From: Morinoia aosen
Taxonomy: Eukaryota; Arthropoda; Malacostraca; Amphipoda; Talitridae
DNA: 64,000 bases
NCBI GenBank assembly: GCA_030386875.1
Contig: CM059559.1
Location: 60,650,392 to 60,714,391 of the forward strand
Direction: 5' to 3'
Shown: in pieces, positions 11,657-26,600 of the stretch
Layout: the number at the start of each line of letters is the position of its first letter
How positions within the stretch are numbered: the first letter of the stretch is position 1
Translations under genes and position numbers: made by a program
The notes under the pieces: model-generated
The model's database searches: none
What the model saw: only the letters and a program-made list of their open reading frames with translations
Told to the model about the DNA's origin: nothing

Positions 11657-14600
11657 CTGTTGGAATAAAAATATTGATTGATGATGGCAATAACTGAACG
11701 CGAAATTCTACATTTTACTTCTGTACTAATTCTAATTTTGATATCAACAATAAGGACAGCCCTTCAATTTTCAACAAAGTTATCAAAAACGCGGAAGTTC
11801 TCGACAGAAAAATTTCATGGAGTAGGAATAACATAAATTTTACATCCGTTATGACTAGACCCATCTTACCTTTAATACTTGGACATAAAGGAATTGGCCA
11901 GTTTAAACTCATCTTCGGCGAATTTGTGAAAGAACACCCAATATCGATGACTTAAAAACTTACTGTTTTGTTGAACTCATATTATTAAGTTTGGCAGAAA
12001 GTCCTGGGGAGTGTTTTCGTAAGAAAAAGACGACAATGGTTCAGCAGATTAGATTAGACGATAGTTTAAGCCTTCCTAACCGCAACTAGGGCGTTCCAAA
12101 GAGAAAGAGGATGGCATCATTTAGTATAGACCTGAGGAAACGTGCAATCTACGCCTAAGCTGCATAGAAAAAGTAAGAAGAGAAAAAAGTTCATGAAACA
12201 AAAAAATGAAATTCTTTCTTCTTCAATTGAAGAAGAAAGTAGTAGGCTGAAATACAGTAGAGCATTGAACCGTAAAAAGATGGTCCCTAACAAAACAAAA
12301 AACATTGTTTCAACGTAAAGAAGGCCTACCTAACCTCTAGCTTGGGACTTCACATTTTCCCCATGGGAGTGCCAATGGTTTAGTAGAGCAAAGAACTTTC
12401 AACCTAATGTGGGATATAAAGAAACGGACTCATCTCACCTTATTGAATGTGGTTTCCATAATGTAGGTAGATTAGATTGTATATTAGTTTAAGCCTCCCT
12501 CACCGCAACAAAGGCATTCCAAAAAGAACAAGGCAGCATTTAGTAAAGACTTGAGAGAACGTGGAGTTCAATGCACGCACGAGGTGCGTAGAAAAAGTAA
12601 GTTGAAAGAAGACCAAGAAGCAAGATAAATATTGAAGATAATAAATGCTGAAAATATATAACAGTTCGCTGAAAAATAGGATGGTGTACAAATAGGTTAA
12701 ATTAGAGGTTAGTTAGTTTAATATCCATAAGCCTTAAAAAAGTGTTCCGAAAAGAGGAAGGAGGAAGGCACTATTTAGTATGGACTAACATGGAACTTAT
12801 GCGGAAGGGGCATAAAAACAGTGAGTTGAGAAAGAAGTAAGAATTTTATAAAACGAGATAAAAGTTGAAGAAGAAAGTAGTAGGCGCTGAAGAACATGAC
12901 AGCAGTGAACCGAAAAAAGTCATCCTTAACATAACAAGAAACATTTTATTTCAACAAAAAAAAGGCCTAACTAACTCTCAGCTCGGTCCATCACACATTT
13001 TCCCCTGGGAGAGCTAATTTCCATAAAGACAGTAGTTGTTTCTCCCTTAGGTATGGCAAAAAAAGATTAGGAACGAAGTGAAGAAAAGGAATCGAAATTA
13101 CAAATTACGGAAATTATGATAGACTAAAAGAGATGTTTGTCGGTCAAACAATAAAATGAACCAGAGAAAAATAAAATGATGACAACTAGCAACAACGGTA
13201 GAACTTTAATGACCAATAATATGGAACTTATAACTGATGCTTTGCTGTAGCATGAAATAAATTGAAGGGTCATAACATGAGTTTTTCGTTATCCATTTAA
13301 TATTAAAAAACGGAAAAATTGTATAGAGAAAATCATTGAAAAAGATATTGATGCAAAACCTGAAGCAGTCAGTCGACACACTTTTGTAGACATAAAAAGA
13401 TAATCAGGAGAGAATAGAGACTGCGTACCACTCTCTGAAAATTCATTCAACTACTTCCATTGATTGACTCGATTTCGAATGGTTCAATATTTAAGTTGAT
13501 TCCGGAGAGTAGACATTCGTTGGTTCTTAAAAACATTTGCCATTGAGAACAAAGTTCTTGCTGAATTCAAATTGAATGTATTATCATGCACATCCAATAG
13601 CTGGGTCATAAAAAACTCACCTATTTCGTCGGTCATGTTCAGCTGAGCTGCAGCTTTTTCGAAATTACGCATATTTTGGGCAACAGCTTGAGGATTCATT
13701 ATTTTATTCATGGACTGCATTGAGGTTGTTGCAGACTGCATTGAGTTCGCGAGCTGGTAACTAGCTCCCATAGCCTTCTGTTGGCAGCTGATGCCAGTTA
13801 TCTGAAATACATTATTATTATTATTATATAAGAAAGTTTTAGCCTCCCTTAACCACGACAAAGATGTTCCACGAGAGGAAAGAGGAAGGCACCATTTAGT
13901 ATGAAGTTGAGGGAACGTGGAATTTATGCACAAGGTGCACAGAAACAGTAAGCAGGAAAGAAGTTCATGAAACAAGAAAAAAGTTGAAGAAGAAAGTAGT
14001 AGGTGCTGAAAAACAGGACAGCAGTGAACCGAAAAAAGATGGTCCGTAACAAAACAAAAACCTATTTTATTACAATAAAAAGGAAGCCTACCTAACCTTT
14101 AGCTCGGGCCCACACATGGTTCCCCTGGGAGCGCTAATTCCCATAGATACAATAGTTGTATCCCCTTGAGGGGTATCTGAAATACATACAAAATGCCACT
14201 CGATGAATAAGATGATTATCCAACGGCGTTTACAAAATACGAATGTAAATTGACAAATGATAATAGTTACTTTTCAATAGAAAAGTACTACAATACAATA
14301 GCATCGTCAGAGTAACAGCCTTTGGATGCCACACTGCATTGGAGACTGTTCGTATTCTAAAACATAGCTGGAACTCAGATCTCGGAATAACCTCTAGCTG
14401 GAACTTATGGCTGCTAGAATTTTTCTGAGAACCGGAATTGACGCACATTGAGGTGATTTTTTCATCTCCGGAAAATGATATGTCACAAAAATTTAAATCA
14501 GGCAAACACAGAGCTTGGGGAACTGCAGGAACGGTTTAACAAGTGAAAAACTCGTTTACTACAACTACAGCGTGACAGGTTACATATATCGTGATGACAC

Positions 14601-17600
14601 ACTCAGTCGTTGTTTAGTCGTACGTGTACAACCTTATTTTGGATTTTCTTCCAAAAATTTTGGGGTAGAAGTGTTCATTTTTCTGTTTTGCCCATGAAGC
14701 AGGAACTATTTGTCAACTTTTTCATGGCTATCATCTGATCTCCAATTTGCTTATTTTTTGATATGGTACGGTACGCTTTGGGAACGTGACATACTTGAGC
14801 TCATCCTCTCCCAAGAAGTTGAAATAAGTCACTTCATGCTTTGGTGGCTGGTTTCCATGTTGTACTCAAACATCCAAGTCTTGTTACCGATAGTGAAAGG
14901 TTCTAGAAAACTGGAATAATTTTCAATTGGTTCAAAAAAGTCCAGAGACCTTTCTCTCTAGATATTCTTTCCATAACGTGAAAGGTTTTTGCAACTATTT
15001 TCGCGCACATTCTTATATCTCCGATTCGAGAGTCAAAGTCTGTTGAACGGTAATATGACCATGTAACCATTCCTTGACTATTCTGATCCACATCAGACGA
15101 TCTGAATGCACTAGATCTCGCTTTCTGTAGACGTTCTGTCTTGGAGATGAAGGCATCGTGGCTTTTCTTAAATGGGAAGTTTTTTCTGAAAAGGCCTTCA
15201 ACCACCCCAAAATTGAGGTTTTGGTTAAACAGTGCCAGTGTAAGCTTCCTGGAAACTTCCAAAAGTTTCTTGAGTTATGAGGTGGCGGTTGAAATAGTAA
15301 CTGATAGCTATGGTTGCTAGGAATCAATGCCAATCATTTTTACGATCTAGAAAAATACTTCTAGAACAAGAAAATTGTTATGGCCAACCAACGAGCGAGA
15401 TCCAACTCGCACTGCGAGCGAATCCCATGTTGGTCAACGACCATTTGAAGTAGTCTCTCCAGGGTTGCTAGATTGTTTAATTCAATATTATAAAAAGTTC
15501 CCACTCCTCCCCTGCGTATCACCGATACCGACCGCCTGGTATCGGTGGAGGATATACTCCTTTCATACTCCTGGAGGAGTATAAAAGTAAGGCCGCTGCT
15601 TCACTTGCCTCAAATGGAACTCGATGGCCGAAGCAGCAACAACAACATGGCTTTACATATTCTTAAGAGTGCCTATGTTGTGGTTAGGGAGTCATGAACT
15701 TTAATAATGATCTTTACTATGTATACAGGATGTCCAACACTGTTATTCATATTTTAAAATAAAATTGGTAACCCCAGAGTGACCAAAAAACGAAACTCAA
15801 CGACTGAAGCAACAACACCTGGCCTTACAAGTGGTGACCCCAGAAGATTGACATCTTACAAACTCAACCAACAGTGCCAGTCTCATTTCTTAGTTTACAC
15901 TCGGTTAACTAAATTCAACCAACACCCAACTCACTGACGCCTCTCGCATACTTGGGAGTAGTGAAATATCAATTCAGTGTCATATGAAACTTGAAGTAAA
16001 GTATATTTTCTAATCAAGTCCAAGTACTTAGTAAAAATTAAATTACTACATAAGTGAATAAAACATAAGCAACAAACTAGTTCGTCTACAGCTTAAAATC
16101 TGTACGTATTTGTACGTAAAAATCTGTACGTATAAATCTACAGCTAGAATTTGTACTACTCGACTATTTTGAGTAGTTGATATTGAGGTCTAAGACTTAG
16201 TAAATGCGATCCAATTTAAGGGGGTCCTCCGGATTGAAAATTTTTTTGATCCGATTGGTCTGAAACTTGGTGAGTATATGTAGTTTTGCCAGACAAACAT
16301 ATTTAAACTTGAAAATTTTTGATTTAGGCTTTAGTTTTTCTGAAAAATTTGAAAAATAGGTTTTTTGGGTCATTTTTATGCATATTTCAAAAGAATAGAA
16401 GTCATTGAGTTTTTATGCTAGAACAAATTCAAAGACAGATTTGGAATCCTTGAAACATTTCTAACAAAGATATATTCGGGGATTTTGCATTTTTTTTTTA
16501 ATTTTTTTTATACGTGAAAATTTACCAATGAATAAAAAAAAACGAAATTTTTGGATTTGAACCATTATAAAAAAAATGAAATGTAAAAATGGAAAAAAGG
16601 GGAATATAACTTTGTTAGAAATGTTCCAAGGATTCCAAAACTGTCTTTGTTTTCTTCCTAGCATAAAAACTCAATGACTTCTATTCTTTTGAATTTTGAA
16701 AGTAAGTAACTTTACAGTATAGGCCAAAAACTAAATTTTTTGTTTTAGTGTGATATAATGGAAAATTTATGTTTTTGAATGCTGTTTTCATTTTTATTTC
16801 GATTATCTCCATGCATAACATCATATTCACACTGTGAATTGTAATTTCCAAAAAAGGAAAAAATTAAAAAATTTTTTACTTATATCATAAAAATTATGAA
16901 ATTTTTTGTTTTCAGTTTGATTCTTATGAAACTTCGACTATTATATGTAACTTTTAAAAAGAAACACAATTTCTTCTATACATTTTTTTGATTCAGGTCT
17001 TAGTTTTTGAAAAAATTTGACATATTGGTTTTTAGTCCACTGGTATTGATATTTCAAAAGAATAGAACTCATTGAGTTTTCAGGCTAGAACAAAAACAAA
17101 GACAGTTTTAGAATCCTTGGAACATACCTAACAACAGTACATTCACAAATTTTTTATTTCTTCTTTTGTTTTCTTTTTATATGGGGTCGAAATGGGCTTG
17201 AAAATTTAAGATTTTGGTCCCCTTACCCCCCCCCCCCTGGGGGGGATCTATTGTCCGTAGCGCCATAAAATTTTAGGACCGAATAGTCCACCACCTAAGG
17301 GTTCTTGTCCAACAATAAAATGAAAAATGACCATCGGAGAGAAAAGGGACCCCCTTAATCAACTATTGTTAATTAGTGTAGATTTACGGAATAGGTCTTC
17401 ATAATTAAATTACACGTTACAACAACAAGCGCTCTAATACAGAAGTTTTTGATAAATAATTAACAAAATAACAGGTGAACGATGATTTTACGACGTACTT
17501 CAGAGTTCGTACTAAACCTTGCTTCAAATCCATAGAAAATAACATTTCTAAACCACCATTAATAACGCACTAATGATGACGTTCGTCTTTCAGCATCTAA

Positions 17601-20600
17601 ACAAAATTGATCAAAGTAAATTAATCAAGCTTCCCTACCTACAACAAAAGTATTCTCAAGGAAGCAAGGAAGAAGGCACCATTTAGTATGATTAAGTTTA
17701 GAGAACAGAGACTCTACTCACATTGGGTGTTCCCAATGAAGACTCCCAACGCATAAATACAAGTTAGAAAAAAGTTTTGAAACTTGATAAAAGCCAAAAA
17801 AATTCATAAAGAGAATTACAGGAGCTGAAAAAACGGAAAGCGCTGAACCAAAAAAAAGAGGGTCCATTCTATTTTATCATTCTATTTCAACAAGAGGAAG
17901 GCCTTCATAAACATCAACACGGGAACTCACATTTACCATTTAGAAGAGCTTATCCCCATTGACACAAAAGTAGTATTTCACCTTAGACGGTTCTAAGGAG
18001 AAATACTACAACGAAGAATGTAAAAGTTGGCAATATGCATAAAATTATCGAGGAATTTCACCCACAAGGTAATGGCTGCCAAACTTAACAAAACATTGAA
18101 CATGTTTGAGCGTACAAAAGATGCTTTCATTCAGAATAGGAAAATGTGAGATACAATGAGAGATATTCAAAGTAAAAAAATCTACCGAATGTGTTTAAGT
18201 GAAAAAATAAAGAAAAAGGTACTTGGTGAAATTCTGAGCGTTAGCTTTCAAGGAAGGAAGACAGCAGTGAAACAATTAGCACAACTCTTACCCTCGTAGC
18301 ATTACGCTCAAGATAACCAAGAAAACCTTCATTGAAATTTGGTCAATGCTAGGGAAGAACATTTTGAATAAATCTTTCCATTGCCTAAAAACAGATTGGA
18401 CGTTAGTTTAAGCTTCCATAACCGCACCCAAGGCGTTCCAAAGAGAAAGAGGAAGGCACCATTCAGTGTGGACTTAAGCAAACGCAAAATCTATGCAGAA
18501 GATGCATAGAAACAATTAAGAAAGAAGTTCCTGAAACAAGACAAAAGTTGAAAAGGAAGAAGTAGGCGCTGAAAAACAGAAAAGCAGTGAACCGAAAAAG
18601 GTTCATAACAAAACACCCTATCTATTTCAACAAAAGGACGGCCTACCTAACTATTAACCAAGGGACCTCACACATTCTTCCTTGGGGAGCTAATTCCCAT
18701 AGATACTAGAGTTTTATCATCCTGAGGGATAAATTCCTGCGTAAGTTAGCTAGAAATGATAGTGATTACTTCAGGCCAAGAGATTCAGGAGATGCATCTG
18801 GAAATATGTAACTAGCAAAAGCTAGCAAAAAATAAAATACAAAAACCCCACTCAATTGAGTTCTTCAGCCCACAATAACAGGCAAGAACATGTTTCACTT
18901 CTAATGAGACATGCATCATGCATACCGTTTCTTAAAATTCGAACATTCTTTAGTCAGAATTCTGTTAGAAAAATTAAATTGAAAAATAGAAAGAAATATT
19001 ATAAGAAAGAAATTCTTACTACGGTAATATGCACAGAAAAGTAAAACACGGGATAATGTTTTGTTTTGGCTCCACGTGTACGCTTATGTTAAGCAACATC
19101 ACGCATGACACGGCAACTCCAAGCCTCGCTTTTTTTTTAACGAAGGTAAAACGACACAAGTAACAACACGTTTTCAGTAGTGCTTCCAGTTGACGATGCT
19201 TTGGTAGAATGACAGAAATTTGAGTCCAGCATCACACTCACAATAACTTACATAATTTATTGAACTAAGAAGAAAAGGTAAAGCCTTTCAAGCTCACCTT
19301 GCTCTGTGCGGTATAGGACCGAGTCTTCTGCTTCCTGACTACCCCCAGTTGTTTTGCGAGGATTCGAAGGGCCTCTTGATTACCAGGAGTCTTGGCAAGT
19401 TTCTTGATTTCAGCTGCAACATACAGATTTCTGATGAAATTACAGAGCATTAAGACGAAAAACTACACATCCTCAACAATCAGGCGTTCTACACAACTAG
19501 AGCTACACTCGCTTTTTGGCTACCAAGTCGCAAAAGCTAACAGTTCCATTGGTCTCAGCCGCAATTAAGTCTCAGCAATTTTAGTAAACAACATATATCA
19601 AGCCAATTATATTCCTTGTTGAGTAATCTTTGCCTTCAATATATTTCCCATCGAATTTGACGAAGATTTAAAAAAAATGAGAGAGAGATGAATACTTCCA
19701 TCTTCTACCAGGTACATACCCAAACCTTGTTCTCACAGATATCTATTTCTAAGAAAGTATTGACATGATCAAACTTTAAATCAAGTTTTGATGTTAGTTA
19801 CATTAGGGACTCTAGCTGCCTACTTCACATGCATTCAATTTCTCGAAGTTGAATACGCGCGTTCAATAGCTAACCTCTCGAAAATCACATGCTAGCAAGA
19901 ATAGCTCTTGACCCACAGAACATAGGAATAAACTCAGGTAACAAGTCCCTGTCTTAAGAAATTTTCCCGTATCCACAAACAAAGAACATTCTGAGTTATT
20001 TTTTGCATCAAATATATTTCAGTTTTCTTTACCGAGATCTGTGCCTCCACTGTTATGAAGGAGGTAAGACCATGCTGCATTTTGGCTAGACTACGAAATT
20101 TTTGGCAAAAATATGGCGCTACAAAGCTGGAAAAATTACCAGAGGTTAAGCTTATTTTACAGTTAGGCTAGCAGATTAGATAAGATTAGTTTAAGCATCT
20201 TTGGCTACAGCGGTGTTAAAAAGGAGAAAGGCACCATTTAGTGTACAATTAAGGGAAAGCCGAATCTATGCGCCATATGCGTTCTTACACAAGATTCTTT
20301 GCGTATAGAAGCAAAAAAATCTGGGAAACGAAATAGAAGTTGAAGAAGATTAAAGGTACAGAAAACAGAACACCAGTATAGTGGGGAAAAATTATATGTA
20401 ACAAAACAAATAACCCGTTCTATTCCCCCCTAAGGATGACCTACCTAACTCTCAGCTTGGGAATTCTAATTTAATCCACGGAAGGAATGATTCCTTTGAT
20501 ACAAGTTATAATCCCTTGATGGACTGTCCCACACTGTAATACAAGTATTTAGCTCATTATGGCTTACAGCTTTGTTTCATATTATATTAATGCTACACTA

Positions 20601-23600
20601 CAGATCATTTTTGCTAGCATGTGATTTCTTGCAGAGTTAGGCTCAAGCTTGCGATAATTTTGTTTGAAAATCACAAGTTTCCTCACATTGCAAACCAATC
20701 CTTAAATTCAAAAATCAGGGTCTGAAAAGTCAACGTGAAGTTGCCTGGGTCTCCGCATTAGATCTCATGGCAGGGCAAGACAAGAAAAGAACAAAGACGC
20801 AATAGGAATATCCCCTTCATATCAAAAGAATGAACCAATAGCTTAATATTTTGATACTACAACTTGAAGAAACACACGTGGAAGAAAAGATGATATTAAT
20901 TACACCAATTACACTTTGATTGCTTACCAAAATCAAATCACAAATGAACAGTTCTAGTTTATTGGCAGTTAGAGTAGAAGAGGCAAAATCATCTTTTCCA
21001 TTCAAAAAGTTTCCAGTCTTGGCATTGATCATCGTAATGAAGACTAAATTAGAGTTCAGTTTAAGACTCAAAACCTGCAAAAAAAGTGATCAGAAGAGAG
21101 GAAGGCACCATTTGGTATGGAGAAACAGGAACGCAGAATCTATGCACAAGGTGCATAGAAACTGTGAGTTTAGAAATAAGTTCATGAAATAAAATGAAAG
21201 TTGAAGAAAAAGTTGTAGGTGCTGAAAAATAAGATAGCAGTGAACCAGAAACAGATGGTCCTCAATAATACAAAAAACATTTTACCTTAAAAAAATGAAG
21301 GCCTACTTAACTCTCAGCTCAGGACCTCACATTTTTCCTCTGGGAGCGCTAATTTACAAATATCCGATAGTTGTATTCCCCTGAACAAGGACCGCATTAG
21401 GTTTAACACTGTACAATATGAACCACAAACAAGTTTCTAGTGACAAAAATCAATAGTTTCTTTTCAAGACACATCAGTGTACAGGCTTTTGTTTTTAAAT
21501 GAGGCCATGAATGAGGCCACGCAGAAAAAGTTTCAGAGTTTTCAAATTCTGATAGATTTTCTACAGCTACATGGGAATTCTTCGTAGATAGATAGCTATA
21601 TTCCGACCAGAATGAAATACCCAAATGAAATAATTATTATTTTATTATTATATTATTAAGAAAGTTTTAGCCTCCCATAACTGCACGAAAAAGATGTTCT
21701 AAGAGAGGAAGGCACCATTTAGTATGGAGTTGAGAAAACGCAGAATCTATGCACAAGGTGCACAGAAACAGGAAGCTAAGAAAGAAGTTCATGAAACAAG
21801 AAAAAGTTGAAGAAGAAAGTAGTAGGTGCTGAAAAACAGGACAGCAGTGAACCAAAAAAAGATGGTCCGTAACAAAACAAAAACCTATTCTATTTCAACA
21901 AAAGGAAGCCTACCTAACCTTTAGCTAGCGTAATCGCATATTGTTTGAGCATTTCCTTTCGATAGCACCGGTGTCACAAGCTCTGAACCCCAGTATGGTC
22001 GAGTTGACCATTGGAAACACCTATCAAGGGCACGATTCAGGGTAAAAAATAAGTCTGTAGGTTATTGATGAATTTTTCTGAGATATTTATCATAGGTGTA
22101 AACTGTTACGAATATTCTTTTAACATGTGTTTCTTTTCATAAATTTGCAAAAAAGATTTTTTTAAATAAAACATGAAAAAATATGTGTAGCACAAAATGA
22201 TTCTTCTTCTACAATTTTAAACTTACAGAACTGAAAAAATGTTTTTTAGATGGCTAATTGTCTTGTCTATCGATCCGGTGCAAATGTTTTTCGATAATTT
22301 GATTTCTTGAATTTTCAGCATTTTTTTCCAAAAATCGACCACTTTTTTTCGCTTTTTCAGAATATTTTGCTTATAATTTTCAACATAAATTGAAATTGAA
22401 AAAACTTTTGCACCGCTTCTCTAGATCTTTTTAATCACTATTGATTTATATGTTTGCAATCCCTCTACTTTTAAAACTGTGGGAGAAGAATAATTTCAAA
22501 GGTCACAAAGTAGAGTTTTCAGGAGTTTTTTTTCTTTCTTTCTTAACTTTTGAATCAATCCTTCTTGTAAAACAAATTCCACTGTTTTTGTAGCTCTATT
22601 TCAGTTCTATCAATTGATATATCAGCAATTCCTGTACCTTCAAAATTGTGGGGAAAGGATCCATATCAAAAGTCAATAAATTCAAGTGTCAGAACAGCAT
22701 TTTTTTAGAAAAATGTTTTTTCATTACAGAATAATTTTTTTCAAAATCAGCTCTATTGCTTTGTAGCTCTTTTTGAGCCCTTTCGATTGATGTGTTTGCC
22801 ATTCCTGTAGCTTTAAAACTCCGGGAGGCGATTATGTGTTTACACAACAAGCTAATTAGCTGATGACTCAGCTACTGAACTCAAAACAACTACTCAGACA
22901 ATCATTAATTATCACTGAGTAATAGAATGTTTCGTTTGATTATGAAAGCATTTCAAGCAAAGCCATGAATGAAAATTTTTTCATTCCCATTGAGGAACAC
23001 TCAAAACTGACTCGTAATAAGGGGGGAAGGAGGAGGTCACCCATCCATTGGCGCGTCCCAAGGTCATGCTAGTGAGCGTCTTCTACACCGTCTAGGAGAC
23101 GAACCAATGGACGTACTTGAGAACTAATTATATCGTCGGATGCGCAAAAAATTCTCTATAAGAATAATTCATAAACCAAAAACCTTCCATTATTTAGAAG
23201 TTGACCCAAACCGTGCCCTTAATATCCCCGCAGTCTGGCTATTGAAGACACTTGGGTGCCTCAGTAAGGAGGCACAACCAAGTTCCTCGCATATTGGATG
23301 TAACTTATTTATTAATGGGTAGTCATGTGATGGGTAGTCATGTGTTATGTGTGATGGGTAGTCATGTGTGTGATGTAATGGGTAGTGCTTCACACAAGCT
23401 TTAAGGGAAGCGAATACTATTTCCTATGAATTCTTTTAGAAATAAATGAAAAATACTTCCGTAGTGAAATAAGCTCTCGGGTATTCACAGTATGTTTATA
23501 ACATTCCACTGAACAGTTGTAGCCCATAAAGTTTTGGGATTGCGATTCTAAATGAACATTATCTACAAAAGTTTGAGACTGTTTTTTGATATTGCCTCAG

Positions 23601-26600
23601 AAAATCTTCCCACATAATTTAGAATTTTTAAAATTAAATTTTTTTTGGAATAAAAAAATTTCTAATCAACTAATCAAAAAACTATCTCTGAAACTTATAG
23701 TACTCACCTTGATCTTTATAATTCAAAAAAAAAAAGATCTCCACAGATGAAAAATTGTAGCTGGAATTGCCCCTCAAAACCAAAAAGCATAATCGGCCAG
23801 AGCGGACTGCTGCATTTGATATTTCAGGCATTTCACAGGACGCAGAAGCACAAAACCACTCACTAAGACCACTAAACCTCTCTAATGAATGGACAGTTGT
23901 ATGAAAATGAAGAAAATTTTTTTGGAGCAGCCAGCCCCAGTTAAGCAGAGCCGCAGCTGGTCTCTCTGAGCGCGTCTACGGGGGAGGGGGCAATTTGGGG
24001 GTAATTATGATAGTTTGGGTTGCCAACACAGGACAAATAACGTTTCTACGTGATAAAAGAAGGGTTTAGGAGCATTTTCAAGCAATAATTTCATTTTCGG
24101 TTTACGGCCCCAGAAAACCGTTCGCTTCCCTTAACTTCAATTTGGACCTACATATGGTTACATGATTACTTCAGGTCAGGTAAGTTGTAGGGCAAAAATT
24201 CATTTTTCCTGAGATGGGAACTTTTCAGTAGGTCAACGGACTTGCTCTCCGTGGGTGGAAGGTGGCTTGACTTCTGTGGAACACCAAATTCCAATTTGAA
24301 GCTATAGCTTTCATTCATGAAATGATTTTTATTTGCAAGACGTTACAGCTGGATTTGGCTTTCACTTTTCACTCGCGGGAAAGAAGTGGGTAAAGACGTA
24401 AACCCCCCACAAGACACATCACAGAGGACCATCACACAAGGTAGTTACTTCGTGACCATCATGGGTTGAATGTCAGTGCTCAAAGGGACAATCCAGAGAT
24501 TGTTGCATCTGTTCCAATCCTCATCAGCTGTAAAAATCTTATCAGAAAAACCTTGGTCATGTTTTGCCATTCCTGTAGCTTTAAAACTCCGGGAGGCGAC
24601 TATGTGTTTACACAACAAGCTAATTAGCTGACTTGTCTTCAACCTGTTCAAAACTTTCTTGCAAACCCTCTAAATGAACTTCTATGCCTTATTAAATAGG
24701 AGATGCTTCTTACCAAGTGCTACTCATATAAACTACTGTACTAATATAAACTGTTTGCTGTCCTAAAACTTGACCTCAGAAAGCCACAAAAGCCAGTGTA
24801 AATCAACAATTTTTCTGAAGGCTAAATGAAGTCAGTAATTATGAAGTAATAGCTGGTACATATATTCTGATCAGAAATGGCTATAAGGAATACTTCAAAA
24901 GCATTTTTAAATACTTATGAAAAAAACCTAAAATGGCAGCAAAAACTCACCTTCTAATTTTTTTTCTTCTCTTTCCAATTCATTTCTATTCCGAGTGACA
25001 TCTCGTCCTGCCTTCCTTAGCTGTTTTTCATTTGTTCGAATTTGATCTGCAGAAAGAAAGATCATGAATATTATGATTCTAAAAATCATTTGGAGCTACT
25101 TTTCAAAAACACAATAAGCTTGTCACACAAGATTGGAAAAGAAGCTCAAGCTTTTCATGAGCTAATAAATAATATAAAATGAAATATAAAATGACCAAAT
25201 AATATTTATCATATATTTTAATGATGAAATACAATGCCACTTCACATCGTTGCTTGACTCAACATCAAATTTCTGCAGTGAATTAGAACTAAAAAGCAAA
25301 AATATTACAGACTTTTTGTGAAGTATGTACCCAGTTCAACAAATACAGTTCAAATTGTAGCCACAACTGATACTACCATTTCCTACAGAGATGTAGCACT
25401 TCAGCAAGCATGAAACAAATATTTATTTCCTAGATATGCTTAGATATGGTGATATAAGTCGTGCAGTGGCAAAAAGGTACCAAGTCCCACTGAGGGCAAA
25501 ATTTTGTTATTTTCCCATCAGCTGCTCCTGGTCTAGATCTACATTATCAAGTGGATGAAGCACCTGTCTTAAACCATCCTGTAGGCTCCAAAATTCCATT
25601 GTTTACAATGGTATGTAGTTCTTAGTGACTTCTTGGTGACTTAAACCTCATTTTCTGGCAAATAATACAGTTGGCACTTAAGCCCTTCTGCCACAGCACA
25701 TTATTTAAAATATTAACCTCAGTGTGTTTATTGAACAAAAATTGTAACAAATTTGGAAATAACGTGCAAGTAATTTAGATAGCTTTTCTAGTTCACAAAA
25801 ACTGTAGAGAACATGATTTTTTGCCATGTGCAGTACATGAATGAAGAAAAAAAAACACATTGAAACATACATCTCAAAGTTGTAACTGTATTTATGTACA
25901 CTTGAACCACCACCAGAAAATTCACAACAAAGTTTTCAATTTATAGAACATAATATTGGAATATTTTCCAAGACATGTTTCTTCTCTCTGTAACGAGTAA
26001 CACCAACACAATTAAAAGAAATCTTAGGAACAAGATTCAAAAGCAATGAAGAGTAAGAGCTCTACTTTTATTTACTAGGAATATAACGCTAACAGGCTTT
26101 AAAAATACCTATGGAAGCACTAAATCTCCCTATACTATAGACCATTCAGGGAATTGCATAATTTGATCTGGATGACAAAAGGGAGACATAGTCAAAGACA
26201 TTGCTGAAAAAATGAAAGGTTTTAAATTTCTCTTTTACAAAGCAGAGAATGATACATCCATTCACCATCTTCGGTATGATGGTGAATATTGCTTGACAAT
26301 TTCTTCCTGCTTACATATGGTTTCAAGGATATTTGTGTAGGAGAAGCAAAGTCAGTGCCAATACAGCAAATAACTGAACTAGCACACAAATCTACACTAC
26401 TCAAGATGAGGTACTTTGGTTACTAGTGAAAGATTATTACACATTGAATCAGGCATCGCAAAATAAGCTTGATTTTCGAAAGCCCAATCCACTATAATTT
26501 TAATGAGCTTTTTACAAAAATTTTTATTCAGAGATTTTTCCATACCTTTTGTTTCATTACTGACCCTTGGTAGATGAATGAATAGAACCTGAATTACAAT

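Noticed and set aside
9178-14173. R350 as a DNA-transposon MITE or Helitron derivative
   Set aside because: No terminal inverted repeats, and duplications are 12-14 bp and of variable length, which points to retroposition; a Helitron would give no duplication.
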